From Paragyromitra xinjiangensis (Eukaryota > Ascomycota > Pezizomycetes > Pezizales > Discinaceae): DNA of 64,000 bases. The notes beneath the pieces were generated by a model. It was not told the DNA's origin. It searched no databases and saw only the letters and a list, made by a program, of their open reading frames with translations. Where the stretch lies: NCBI GenBank assembly GCA_038503065.1, contig JBCAMK010000010.1:434001-498000 (forward strand), given 5' to 3'. Shown in pieces: positions 47,181 to 58,914 of this stretch (positions are counted from its first letter, which is position 1; each line of letters opens with the position of its first letter). The position numbers and the translations under genes are program-made.

Positions 47181-47625
47181 GGAAGACATCCCGTCGATAT
47201 TTTGGGGGCTTCAGACCTAGACCTCCAGAAATCTATGAGCAAGCTTCTAACCCGTCACTGGTTGCTGCAGCCAGATATCTAGGAGGCAAGAGTGCAGATA
47301 AGTGTGGCAACCATGCACCACACCAAAATCTGGTACACTGTTACAGCCTTAAACAACCAAAAATAGTAGGCAATAAAACCTGCAAAATATGTCTCTGTGA
47401 AAATATTTACTAAACTATAAATTGTAATTTTTTTGGAACTGTTTATGTATTGTTGCAAAGTGCCATTGTTTAAGGTCTGGGTTTCTGAGTGGTTAGAAAT
47501 TTACAGAGGGGGGGAGGGGGGATCCACAGATCACTTGTCTGAAAGCTAGCTAATCTTTACAGATTTGGTCTAGGGGCTTTCAAACTACATCTGAAGCCTT
47601 CAAAATATCGACGGGATGTCTTCCA
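47180..47625. mobile_element. MITE-like foldback element 6 (446 bp)
   Basis: The ends TGGAAGACATCCCGTCG and its complement are matched over about 25 bp, continuing imperfectly through GGCTTCAGA. The interior is non-coding, with poly-G runs near 47505. It is similar in size and layout to element 4. Confidence 0.6.
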
Positions 47626-48130
47626 GTATCTCACGTGCTCATTAAGATACCCACTACAGAGGCTAGAACTGTGAGGCCTTAGACTCTGGTAGTCCGCAGA
47701 ACGCGAGGAACCAGAGCAACGAGCCTAGAAAGTGTATGAATTGATGATGATGATGAGAGAAAGAAACAGAGAGAAGCCACAGCTATTTATACATCTCGTA
47801 GTCGAGCCACATTACGTCATCTGTCCTGTGACAAGAACTCTCTTACAAGTACCCCCACCAGCTATCTCCCAAAATAGCTCTCTACCCTTACCTTTACTTC
47901 ATATTTTTATAGACTCTTGTTCTTTAGCTTACCCTAAATTCCACTAGTAGACAGTCCGGACTCCGTGGGTCTCGAGTACTCTCTTTGGATGAAAGCCAAG
48001 AGACTATGGGTTCTTCTAGAAAGAGGTCGGATATAAATCCTCTAATCAGCGAAAATATTGCGCATTTTGAGAGAGCTTTCGCTACCAATGAGTCTCTAAA
48101 ACCCACTAGAAACCCTATCCAATCATAGAC

Positions 48131-48415
48131 CTACAGTATTTACTGGGTTATAAGCAACTCCCATTTGAGGGTCAAAATAGAGTTCGAGGCAAAGTCCGTG
48201 CTCAGTGGATGTAAAAGCACAGGCTTTTTCGCTAATTATTGCCCAAAGGGGTCTCTTGAGGAGGCCAAAGTCCCGAGGAAGGGTCTGTGAACCTCTGATT
48301 TCGGCTCTGATATCCGTTTGGACATGCTCCCGGACCCCTGAGGAAAGGTAGCTGAAACAAAAACCTTATTTAGACTCTAAGATCCGAATTGCTTATAACC
48401 CAGTAAATACGGTAG
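48131..48415. mobile_element. MITE-like foldback element 7 (285 bp)
   Basis: Inverted 27-bp arms (48131-48157 and 48389-48415), with core TTTACTGGGTTATAAGCAA, differ at about two positions. The interior is non-coding. No clear target duplication. Confidence 0.6.
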
Positions 48416-49199
48416 ATATATCTTGGGGTCGTCTCGCAGCAAAAAGCCAGGAGGCCTCATCTGTCCGCATAAAATAGCACCGCTCCCCTCTGGCACTACG
48501 GCGAAGGTCATACTGCCATCATAGCTTCCTACCCCGAGAGCACTAGTTGGAAGGCTGGACTCTTTGGGGTGGGGAAATATATGTAGATATAATTAACGCT
48601 GAAACCCGTAAGCGTGAAAACGAACGTAATTGTATAGATACGAGTATGGGGACCATGTAAAGACTTATGCATCGGGCTTGCATCGGGGCGGCAAATCGCT
48701 CGAATCAAGCATTTTTGGATAGCTAGCAGGCAGCGCGGTTAGCGCTGGTTATAAGAGATCTCTTGGTAGCGTGGGACTTGATAAGATGTATCGACAGAGA
48801 GCAGGCCTGGTAGGATAGCTTTTTGAAGCACACATTCTCTATATTTCGTCCAAGGTCAGACAGTTAATCAAGCGCACATTCCCTCACATAAACCCCTTGA
48901 CCGGGGGGTCGAGTATACCATCCTTAATCGACATATGTTGGCTTTAGAAAGATACAGGCAAAGCTTTAATCTTCCACTTGACATAACAAGCATACGTAAG
49001 ATATAAAAGAGGGAAAGGTAAGCAAGGATTATATACGGTAAGGAATAGCGTAAAATAAACAATGAAAACTAGAAAACATAAAATCATGCACACCAAACCC
49101 AATCTAGAAAGCCAAAAGTGAGCTTTTCGCTGTTAGCTGATGATAAAAATTCGAAAAGAGGTGGATTTGCTTAGAAAGACATACAGAGAACCCTAAACC

Positions 49200-52100
49200 T
49201 CAGTTTGGAGCTTGAACAAGTCCCCAAGATCTTGTGAAATTTCGAAAGCCGGTTGCCAGTGATAACCATGATGAAGCGTCGCTTGCTCCGGCATCTACAA
49301 GCACCTTTTGGATCTCTGGACGTTTAAACTTAATCGCCACTTGCAAAGCCGTTTGGCCTTCCACATAGAGTGACCTAGCATTGACATCGGCATTATTCTC
49401 CAAGAGTAACTTGACGGTGGTTAGATGCCCATACTGAGTTGCTACTTGTAACAATGTTGGGATTGTCTCAGGACATGGTTTAGTGTTAACATCCGCCTCG
49501 TTTCCTAAAAGCAATTCCACTATGTCGGCTTGTCCGTACCTCACCGCCTCTCGTAGTGTTGCTGGGTCTGGTCTAGCACCACTTTCTAAAAGCAGCTTTA
49601 CCATTTCAATATCTCTGCTACCAGCCGCCACTTGCAATGGTGTCCAGCACCTATTCTGGCTTGTTTCCGTATTTACGTCGGCTCCATTGTCCAAGAGTAA
49701 TTTCATTATTGATGTATACCCGCGTCCGGCCGCCATTTGCAATGTTACTGGGTCTGCAGTGGCACCACTTTCTAGGAGCAGTTTTACCATTTCAGTATCC
49801 CCGTTCTCAATCGCCATTCTCAATACTGTCCAGTTTTTGTACCGAGGTACTTCAGCGCTGGCATTAGCTTTATAGTCTAGAAGCAATTGCACCATGTCGA
49901 TATACCCGATCTCAGCTGCCAATTGTAACGCTGTCTGGTTATTTCGAGACTTTACTTCGGTATCGAGCCCATGGTCAAGAAACAGTTTCGCCATGCCGAT
50001 ATCTACGCGTTGAACCGCTTCGAGCAACATCGTGGGGTTAGTCTTAACCCCACCTTCTAAGAGTAGCTTCGCCGTTTTGGTATCTCCACTCCTAATTGCT
50101 GCTTGTAACGTTGTTATATCGGGTGTGACTCCATTTTCTAGGAGTAACTTCGCGATTTCGATATATCCGCTCTCAATCGCCACCTCTAATGTCGCTGTAT
50201 CTGGTGCGGCTCCGCTTTCTAAGAGTAGCTTTGTGATTTCGATACATTCGCTCTTAATCGCTGTTTGCAATGCCGCTGCACCTGGTGTGGCTCCGTTTTC
50301 TAGGAGTAGCTTCGTAATTTCGATATGTCCGCTCTGAACCGCCGTTTGTAGTGTTTTTGTATTAGGCGTGGCTCCATTTTTTAGGAGTAGCTTCGTGATT
50401 TCGATATATTCGCTCTCAATCGCCGTTTGCAATGCCGTTGTATCTGGCGTGGCTCTGTTTTCTAAGAGTAACTTCGTAATTTCGATATATCCGCTCTCGA
50501 TCGCTATTTGCAGAGCTGTTCGACCATCTTTTGACTTTGCTTTTACATGGGCCCTGCGCCCGAGGAGTAGCTTCACTATCTCGATATGCCCCTCCCTAAC
50601 TGCTGCTTGTAGCGCTGTTGGGCCATATTCAGTACTTGCTCTTGCATTAATCTTAGCATTGTTGTCCAAAAGCAGTTTGACTACTTTGGCATGTCCACCC
50701 TTAGCCGCCACTTGCAGCGCTGTTCGACCGTGTCTAGTGCCCGCTCCAGCATTGACGTCGGCCCCGCTACCTAAAAGTACTTTCACCATGCCCAGATGTC
50801 CGCTCAGAGCTGCCACTTGTAATGCTGTCCAACCACCCCGGGTCCCTGGTCCGATGTCTCCCCTCCTCAAAAGCAACCTCACCATGTTGATATGCCCGCG
50901 CCCTGCCGCTGCTCGTAATACCGCTAAATCTAGCTTAGCCCCGCTCTTCAAAAGTAGCTTCACCATTTTAACATCCTTCCTCGCAACCGCTATTGGCAAT
51001 GCTTTCGGGCTTGGTTTGGCTCCATTCTGCAAGAGAATCTCGAAAATTTCGATATCTCTTCTCTTAACCGCCATTTGCAATGCTTTATTTCCGTCACCCC
51101 AACTTTTCTTCGCACTGATACCGACTCTATTGCCCAAGAGAAGCTTCACCATGTCGATATTCTCATTCTCAGCAGCTGCCTGCAATGCGGTCTGGCCATC
51201 TCCAGCTCCTGCTCTGGCGTCGGCACCATTCCTCAAGAGTAGTTTGGCCATCTCCAGATCGCCACGCTCTGCCATCGCTTGTAGCGCTTTTCGACCCACC
51301 TCCTGGTTTACTAGGGTAATGACGTCGGTCTTATTTTCTAAGAGTAGCTTCATCATAGTGATGTTTCCGACTCTGAAAGCTGTTCGGAATGCTTCTAAAA
51401 GATTAATGCTAGCATCAATACCGACTCTCTTGTCCAAAAACAGCTTAACTATGTCGTAGTGCCCTGCCTCGACCGCCCATTGCAGTATTGTCTGGGTATC
51501 GAGACGGATATCAACGTGATTATCTAGGTCGGTCTTGTTGTCCAAAAGTAGCTTTATCGTATCGAGTTGTCCAGCCTCTGCGGCCCCTTCAAATATCTTT
51601 CTTGCTGTTGTGTAGCCTATCGATTCGTCGCTTGGAGACTTGATGAGAATCAAAACAGCTAAATTTAACCCCTTCGCCGCAGCCTGCTGTAGCAGAACTC
51701 CAAATCTTGCAGAAGCGGTAGCAGGCAAAAATCGCATGATATCTGCTTTATATTTCTGTTTCACCAACCTAGCCCTCTCTCGATCCCCTAAACTCAGCTC
51801 CACTCCTAGGCTCGAAAATTCGCGTTCCAAATTCTGGCACCAATCGTTTGTAGATCTATGGTCTGCCAGCCATGGACTTCCCAACGCGTTGGCTGCTGTC
51901 AGCCGGCCTTTTGGGTCCGCAATCAACAAGCTCTTCACGAAATCTATTCCTTCTTTTTCAACTTGAGAGTTCTTTAGGATTTTTACCGGGAAACCGATTT
52001 CGCCCTGGCAATATTTATAAAGAGAATCCATGTCAATCTCAAATCCAGATTTTGTGAGGCCCGATTCTCCCGTCCCTAAAAACCCATCGTCAAGCTCGAG

Positions 52101-52949
52101 GAACGGCGTTTGTGATGTCAAAATCTCGTGAACAAAACAGCCTAACGACCACATGTCTAAGGCATAGGTGAACTCCGCATCTTCCTTTAATCTGAACTTC
52201 CGGGGAAGCAACCCTAGCAACTCAGGGGCAAGATAGCCTTGAGTTCCGACTCTAGTCCGTAAGGCTGTGTTTTTAATTCGTTTCGACGTTCCAAAATCTG
52301 CAATTTTGACCCAGATAGGGTCCAGAGAGGCAACAAGGACGTTCTATGGTCATTTTATCAGAATAGAGAACCTGAGCCTGAAGCAGGAGTCCGGGAGACA
52401 AACCTGTGGTTTTAGATCGCGGTGGCATATTCCTTTCTCATGCAAGATTTCTAGCCCCTCCAAAATTTGCCTTGTGATCTCCTTTGCTTGTGATCTCGCC
52501 GTTGTGTCTTTGATATATTTGCTCAAGTCTCCGTACTCAATGTACTCCATCGCGATGAAGATGTCGTCTCTGTTTTCGTACCAGCCGTAAAACTCTACGA
52601 ATAGGTGGTCGTGCTAGAGGCTGGAAATTAGCTTATTATCATCCTGCATAACGCAGATACTAGCACTTGCATCTTTTAGCTTAGCTAATGCGTGAAGTTC
52701 CTGTAAGAAACTTGTTCTTGGCAAGGAGTCTTGAGATAGCTTCTTGACTGCTCTCAGTCGCCCTCCCTTTTCTTTCTGAAGCTGGACACTTCCAGATGCC
52801 CCAACACCAATCTTCTTCCCATGCTTCCATGTCGATACTGTCCGTCTTCTCGTCGCAAATTCCCATTGGTAGGTTGTGTGCACTACATAACCCTCTCCAA
52901 ATTTCGTCTCTAGTTTGTAGTTGTCGAGTTTCGAAGCTGACGTTGCCAT
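49200..52949 (-). CDS. Kinase-ankyrin gene D, intact
   Basis: Exons 52949-52671, 52613-52404 and 52343-49200 give 1210 aa. Intron 1 (57 nt) fits a GC donor (GAT|GCAAGT); intron 2 is 60 nt, GT-AG. The glycine loop reads IGVGASGSV, with Ser in place of the usual aromatic at the tip. AVKK, HRDLKPQN (D159), DFG (D179) and GYLAPELL are present. The linker IMRFLPATASARFGVLLQQAA leads into about 25 ankyrin repeats. One block has units without the beta-hairpin acidic segment (EITKLLLENGATPDT-TLQTAI), giving unusually short 28-residue repeats between about 50030 and 50520. The C-terminus TALQVAIKFKRPEIQKVLVDAGA is shared with A and C. No lesion seen. Confidence 0.85.
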
Positions 52950-54121
52950 GGGTTGCTGTTGATCAAGCTAAAGTAATCGCGGCGTATCAAAAAATCGACA
53001 CTCAGTGTCGTAGCACTGTAGTACCTGCTAGGTATATTCCCCGTAGTGAATCGATACTTTGTATACCATCATCTCGACCCGACTCAGCCTCACTGAAAGA
53101 TGATCAGGTAGTTCAAATTTTGCGTTGCGTTGCGTTAGAATGTGCCTCGCCTAGTCAAATCGCATGCGGAGCTGAAAAGCTGCACTTTCAAACCCAAACA
53201 TTGCAATACCATTGGTGCGTACGCCTAGGGGGTATTATCGTAGGGGCTCGCTGGACATTAGGCTCTCAACTCACGGCTCAATATATAATAAGGCCGCTCG
53301 GGTTGGTATGCTACATTCATACTTATGCAAGCCACGTTCTCGGTAACAGTCCGAGCCCATATGGTAATTATCTCATGCCAAAACGAATACTCATTCACTA
53401 CAGCGTAAAGAACGGATTAGGTTAGCAATAATACCATATTTCAAAGTATCGTATCCTATGTACCATGCTGTATCATAGGATAAAAATTTGAGCGTATAAA
53501 ATACACACCGCCGATACCGCACAAACTCTAAAATAACGAATGGGGCCAGGTTAAGACAGCAGAAGAGTATTGCGTTTTGGTTGGTTGAATAGGTGCTGAG
53601 GCTCAATTAATTGCAGCTAGTGAATGGAGCTTAGTCCCAACTCAGATGGCACGATCGCACGGCATCATCCTACGGTCTCAGCACAGCCCCATTCGTTATT
53701 TCTGAGTTTACAGCCTTGTTCAGTAATACTCTTGTCAACGATCTTATTAGACTGTCGATAGGATCTAGGCACATGTCTTGGGTAACTCGCTAAATCCCAA
53801 AAGGCAAAGTGGATGGCAATGAATCTGAGCAAGAGTTGGTAGGGTATGTAATAATCAAGTTCCTTAACTGTCTGCTTTGTTTAACCAAAAAATTAATTAA
53901 AAGTTTAATGAATCTGGGGGGTAAACTAAGGGCAGATACAATGCACCAGCCCACGGGGGCTCAGCAACCTAGGGATGCTCGCTTGGGTTCAGTCTTATCC
54001 CTTACGCTGGTGGTAAAAAGCTTCCAAATATGTCAACCTTAATCAGGTAGAACATAGATGATCTTGCTGTATTGAGAAGGGTTCTAGCCAGATATGGCGT
54101 TTCGTGTGCTGAAATGAGACT

Positions 54122-54385
54122 TTGCACTCAGCCACCAAACTCGTTGGCAACTTAAGGGGTATCATACGCAGCCCGAGAAAATCTTTTCAATGCCCACGTT
54201 TTGCCAGCAGTACCTTCGGATGCCCTCCGCCATCAAAGACACCCTCAAAAAAGTGCTTGCGGTGTGGGCTCCAGATGGTGCCAAGGCCTGGGTGCCGCGC
54301 ACACCTCATGCAGTGTAATTCAAAATTTACTTTGCGTGAACCAAACACCCTGGCGTCAGACGGCCGAATCCTAGATTTGAGGTGA
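54122..54385 (+). CDS. Possible small zinc-binding ORF
   Basis: 87 codons, mostly basic. A Cys/His cluster CLRCGLQMVPRPGCRAHLMQC (C-x2-C ... C-x2-H-x4-C spacing) could bind zinc. No start context, intron or homologue is recognised. It may be a fragment of a transposon protein or chance. Confidence 0.2.
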   Translation: MHSATKLVGNLRGIIRSPRKSFQCPRFASSTFGCPPPSKTPSKKCLRCGLQMVPRPGCRAHLMQCNSKFTLREPNTLASDGRILDLR

Positions 54386-56497
54386 CGCGACGTGGGTAGC
54401 AACCAACACCACACGCATCATGTTATGGGGCTTAAACTAAATTTTATGCCTTTTAAAGATCCAGAATCACTGAGAATAGGACAAGACTTCTTTACTAGAT
54501 ACTAGGAGCAGAGCAGAACTCACTTTCAATAAGAGATCTCAAATTTGAGTTCTATTGCATGAGAAGTATTTGCTTTCGTGCCACATCGAGCTGAGGCAAG
54601 GTTTTGGCTGCTACCGAGGTTTAATAGTACCTATATCACCAACCTTTTTTTTAGTACTTTGGGCCAAACACACACTAATAATACACATAGGACATCATGC
54701 TACGATGGTGGTATTGCCTTAGGGAGTGAGGGTATCCGAAAGTACTGCAAGAGGAGTGCGGACATTGAAAGGCGGTTTTCGCCGTAGGTAGAAGATGTGG
54801 TACCCTTTGCCCCAGACCAACTCTCCATCGTCGATTAACCCCACTAAGCACGGCCTCGGGGAGTTTGCCTAGATGGACTGTAGTTTAGCCTAATTGCAGG
54901 AGTTGAGGTTTATTGAACTTTGTGAAGTGTGAAAACAGCAACCACATTTAACATGAGTACCGTTGCCCTGAGGCCCTCTATCACCACCAAGCAACAGGGC
55001 ACTGAAATAAACTCCCGAAGCTACTAGTGGACTTCTTAGCATGAAACTTCGAATTAGTCCGAGACATAAGAGGTCATAAGAACGAACGACTGAAGAAATT
55101 TACCTGTCTTGAGTCTTGAGTCTTCTGTCATCCGTTCCCCGACACTAGTCCAGGATGTCTATAACTTCTTTCTGTATGCGGAAGAAAAATCAACGCCAAG
55201 AGATCCAAAGGAACACAATCCAGGTGCCATTCGGAGGGGGAAACTGAGTCAGGGGAGAGCCTATAAATAAGAACTCTTAATGGCAGACAAGCCAGTGACT
55301 CTAGGGTGTAAAGTGTGAAACTCCGGTGATAAAAGTGAAAGACAACATTCCCTACAGGATCTAGGGAAGGACAATAGGGGTCCGATCAAGCCGGTAGTGA
55401 ATCGGTTCGAGGGCAGGTTTTTTGACCTTCCCATGCTTCGTTTTCCAAGGGTTCAAGGTTCGCTTTTTTGAGAGCCCCCAGCCCTGGAACGATTCTCTGA
55501 GTGCTAAACCTCCCGCTTCATATCCTTATTCCGCATGTTTGATGGAGATAGGTGTAGGATAGGGAAAAAACCCACTAACTCCAGCGAACAGAAACTTGCA
55601 GTCGAATCCAACCATCTCTGCAAACTCAACGCGACCACATAGGACGTTTCTAAAACTACCAAAAACGTACAGATATGGACGGTGGAGAGTTGTTGGTGTT
55701 GAGTTGCTTGACTGCTGGTGTCATCATTACCGGTTATCGTGGTGTCACTGCCGTAGACAGCTCAGTTGTGCGAATCACCAGCGCCCGGTAGGCTGAGGGA
55801 CTGTCCCAAAGTATATCAATGGGGTATAGGTAGGTGATCACTGATGGGGAAGGATTGGCAAGAGAATTCTTTCCGGTCGGGTTTTGGGACGAGATTCTGC
55901 ACCAGAATCGGTGATAGAAGCGGGGATCGAAAAGAGGTCGAGAGGGTTGATGCGGAGTGGGTGGTGTAGTGAGGTCTAACTCAAACCCAAATCCATATCT
56001 CTCTACCTAGCTGCGCTAAGCAGACTATCAAATATTCTTAAGATGCTAATTCGTTATAGAGAAGGGTAACGATTCAGCCCCTTTCGCTTGCCCACTCGCT
56101 TGCCCACAGAGAACTTGCACTCTGTCTATAGATCTAACTTCTATAGAGGCCCCTTACCCTCCATCCCGAAATTACTGCGCTATACATGTACAATAGTGAA
56201 TCTCAAAACATGACTCGAGGAGCGAAGGCCAACAAGCCCGACTACAAATAAATAACAGGCATCGAAGAATAAGGGAACGATCGTGGTATAACCGAAAGCC
56301 ATACTTTGATATAGTTTAGTGAAGATGGGTTTTTTAATCAGGTATCGACAGGAGGATCCAGTGGGGAGGATATTGTGAGATCTGGAGTCGAGAAAAATTT
56401 CTCGTATTAGTATGCGCGCGTTATCTATCTCTACAAGGCGTGGAAATGCATCAATATGCGCATTGCCCATACAAGTAGAGGTGCAAAAGGCACAAAA

Positions 56498-57050
56498 TGA
56501 TGCATTTACAAACGACTTTGCTGGTAAATTGATGCCATTCCCAACAACTTTCCTAACGACTTTCCTCTACATACAATTTTCTTGATGCATTTACTGACGA
56601 CTTTCCCAAATACACCTTTCCCTACACTTTTCCCTGTGATTTAGTGCTTTTAATGGATTCAGTGAAGCCTTGTTAGCTTTTATCAATATGGAATTGTAGT
56701 GTAGGCGGTTAGAAGAAGCCTTAGATTGGCTGGAAAGCATGGGTTCGACCCCTGGCACAAGTGATCTTTTAGCCAACTTTTCCTTTGCTATTTTATACTA
56801 TTTTATACTTTTGGGAGTGGGAAAGGCATCAGGAAATGTGTATAGTTTCCCGAAGTATGCATTTACTGATGCATTTACTGATGCATTTACTAGAACTCTC
56901 CCATATATCCCTAAAAAGATTTCCTCATACAAATATAATTAACTTCCCCACAGTTTTAATTATTTCTAGTTAGAGGAATCTACACCTTTACAAACGACTT
57001 TCCCACAGGAAATCCACATAATAAGATGATGCATTTACTGATGCATTTCC
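56498..57050. repeat. Degenerate minisatellite of GATGCATTTAC and ACGACTTTCC motifs
   Basis: The motifs TGATGCATTTAC(TG) and (A)ACGACTTTCC recur in mixed order at 56498-56610, 56860-56895 and 56983-57050. A perfect three-unit run lies near 56860-56892. The stretch contains the palindrome ATGCAT in each unit. Confidence 0.55.
56694..56760 (+). other. tRNA-like sequence, unlikely functional
   Basis: A perfect B-box GGTTCGACCCC and partially complementary ends (TTGT.../...ACAA) are present. An AGCC-TTAGATT-GGCT stem with a 7-nt loop could present an AGA anticodon. The A-box is poor and the acceptor and T-stem pair imperfectly. It sits within the minisatellite region, so a tRNA-derived repeat is more likely than a gene. 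Confidence 0.25.
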
Positions 57051-57733
57051 ATACCTCGTAGAGTATAGATTCGGGCCTGTATGAAGGACAGCTCCGGAAT
57101 CAATTCTCTCCCACCCACCCTCCTGATAAATAACGAGTTTATTGGATATTTACCTCTTGCGATGCTGCATGTGGTTATTCTTATTACTTGGTTTTATTAT
57201 TTCAGCAGATTTTGCACCAGAAAGCACGAGTGATACTTCGTGATGTTGTCCCCTCCATTACATTCCATCTTTCTTATCTACCAAAACGAAACAAGAGTCA
57301 TTTTTGGAAAATATCCGCAGCGACCGAGTGAAGGAAACTCCATATAGTAAACCTATAATAGTACTAGTCGGTGTTAGCTGTAGACTTTGCCCTATGATAA
57401 AGATTGGTCTTATTTCCATCATCGCTTCTAGTGGATAAATTTGCTGATTTCCGGAGTTGATTATCCGGATAATGAGGGCCCTCATTGTCAGTGCCCCGAT
57501 CTTCTTACAGAGAAGCACATCTCAACATAGCCAGCATCTTTCTCCTCCTGTCGCCAAGGCCTTGGGTTAGGGTACTAACTGAAGGCAACGACACACCAAA
57601 TCTGCTCAACAACCACCTGAAAGTCCAGATTGGGCTTTAGTAGCTATGGTCACCGTAATGATGATATGGTAGACCCTGTGAAATCAGGAAGCTAACTCCC
57701 GGGCGCTAAGACTTAACTTTTAAGTTTCCTCGC

Positions 57734-57823
57734 TACTTGCTACGAAAATAAATTCCCATGCTAGGATCATCACAATCGCTAACGTGGCCGAAGTTCCGCG
57801 GGAATTTATTCTCGCAGCAAGTA
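57734..57823. repeat. Short foldback (90 bp)
   Basis: Inverted arms of about 24 bp, TACTTGCTRCGARAATAAA..., at 57734-57757 and 57800-57823, with two mismatches. The spacer is about 40 bp. It is too small for a typical MITE and may be a fragment. Confidence 0.45.
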
Positions 57824-58236
57824 CTATCGCTACAGTATTTCTTAACATGACCTAGAGATACCTAAGTACTAGTTTCACCTGGGGCTGTCCTCTTACTTGA
57901 TCTCCTCACTAGCCACAATACCCAGGCCCGATGGAGATACATGTAGTCAGGGGGAATACTTTAGGGGGGTCGTTTTATGCTTTGCTAGATTTTCTTTACC
58001 GAGTTCGGGCTTCCGTGGCTTTGGGCTTAGTTCACCATAGGTTTTACTGTAGGTACATATATAGGGTGCACAAAAGTGATGCACAATTTACACGGAAGCA
58101 AGGTTTCCCAACAACCCATAAAGCATTATCACACTGCCCAGTATAGTAGCATGCTTATATAACTCCTGGTATCCGAATAAAATAGAATGAGGTGATAGAA
58201 ACATAACTTTGTTAAAGCAACTACAATACAATCGCT

Positions 58237-58276
58237 CTATAAGGATATGAAGTTACTCCGATTCCATATCCTTATA
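58237..58276. repeat. Perfect 13-bp inverted repeat (hairpin)
   Basis: CTATAAGGATATG at 58237-58249 is followed after 14 nt by its exact complement at 58264-58276. It lies 3' of gene E. Role unknown. Confidence 0.45.
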
Positions 58277-58763
58277 GCCAGGGCTGATATCGTTATAGGG
58301 GGGGCTCACGACACCCAAAGTCATCCCGAATACATACCCTTATGCGGAGACTCAACTGTATTAGTATCGTAACGTTAGATAGTTCTATCGCAGGTCAAAC
58401 TATGCATCACTTTTCTATACACTATGAACATAGAAATCTTGAAAAAAGAAAACCCCCTCCAACGCCCAGACAAAAAAATTAACACCCTGCAAGTATCATT
58501 CTGACAATCACTTGCAAAGGCATGACACAGATTACGTTTAGAAAAAAATCAAACTAAAAAAAAGAGACAAAGCAGGACTAATAGATGGAGCGTCAAGACT
58601 ACGAAATAAGAGCCTGAAAGCGGAAGACATAAAATCGTACAGATCAAAACACGCTAGAAAATGCAGTAAGCGATCCTCGTTTACTGCAGCTACTTGGTAG
58701 GGATACCGAAGACTTACAAATCGTCTTAGGCCTTAACCCGAAAATCCGGCGGATACTACGGTC

Positions 58764-58914
58764 TCATAGTGAATAACGGGCCCCATGCCTCAGGAATAAT
58801 TTTCTTGTGCCGCCTCTAACCGTCGCTTGCAACGCTGTCCTACCTTTGCGATCTACGGCGTTGGCGTCGGCTTTGTTGTCCAACAGGAGCTTCGCCGTGT
58901 CGATATGCCCGCCT
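58764..58914 (-). pseudogene. Out-of-frame tail of gene E (last ankyrin repeats)
   Basis: Downstream of the E stop, the +1-shifted frame reads good ankyrin sequence (TALQAAAEGGHIDTAKLL, then TALQATVRGG) to a TGA at 58764. This matches the loss of five bases in the preceding repeat boundary and marks a frameshifted C-terminus. Confidence 0.65.

Larger units (their letters stand above)
46657..49199. other. Spacer rich in foldback elements, between the HET gene and gene D
   Basis: About 2.5 kb with three inverted-repeat elements (46936-47180, 47180-47625, 48131-48415) and no supportable protein gene. One TACATGTA is at 46861. Confidence 0.5.
52950..58763. other. Long gene-poor spacer between kinase-ankyrin genes D and E
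   Basis: About 5.8 kb with no confident gene. It holds a small zinc-ribbon-like ORF (54122-54385), a tRNA-like sequence (56694-56760), a degenerate minisatellite (56498-57050) and foldbacks at 57734 and 58237. TACATGTA copies lie at 56183 and 57938. Probably transposon debris in large part. Confidence 0.45.

Noticed and set aside
56694..56760. Functional tRNA-Ser(AGA)
   Set aside because: Poor A-box, weak acceptor stem and no long variable arm.
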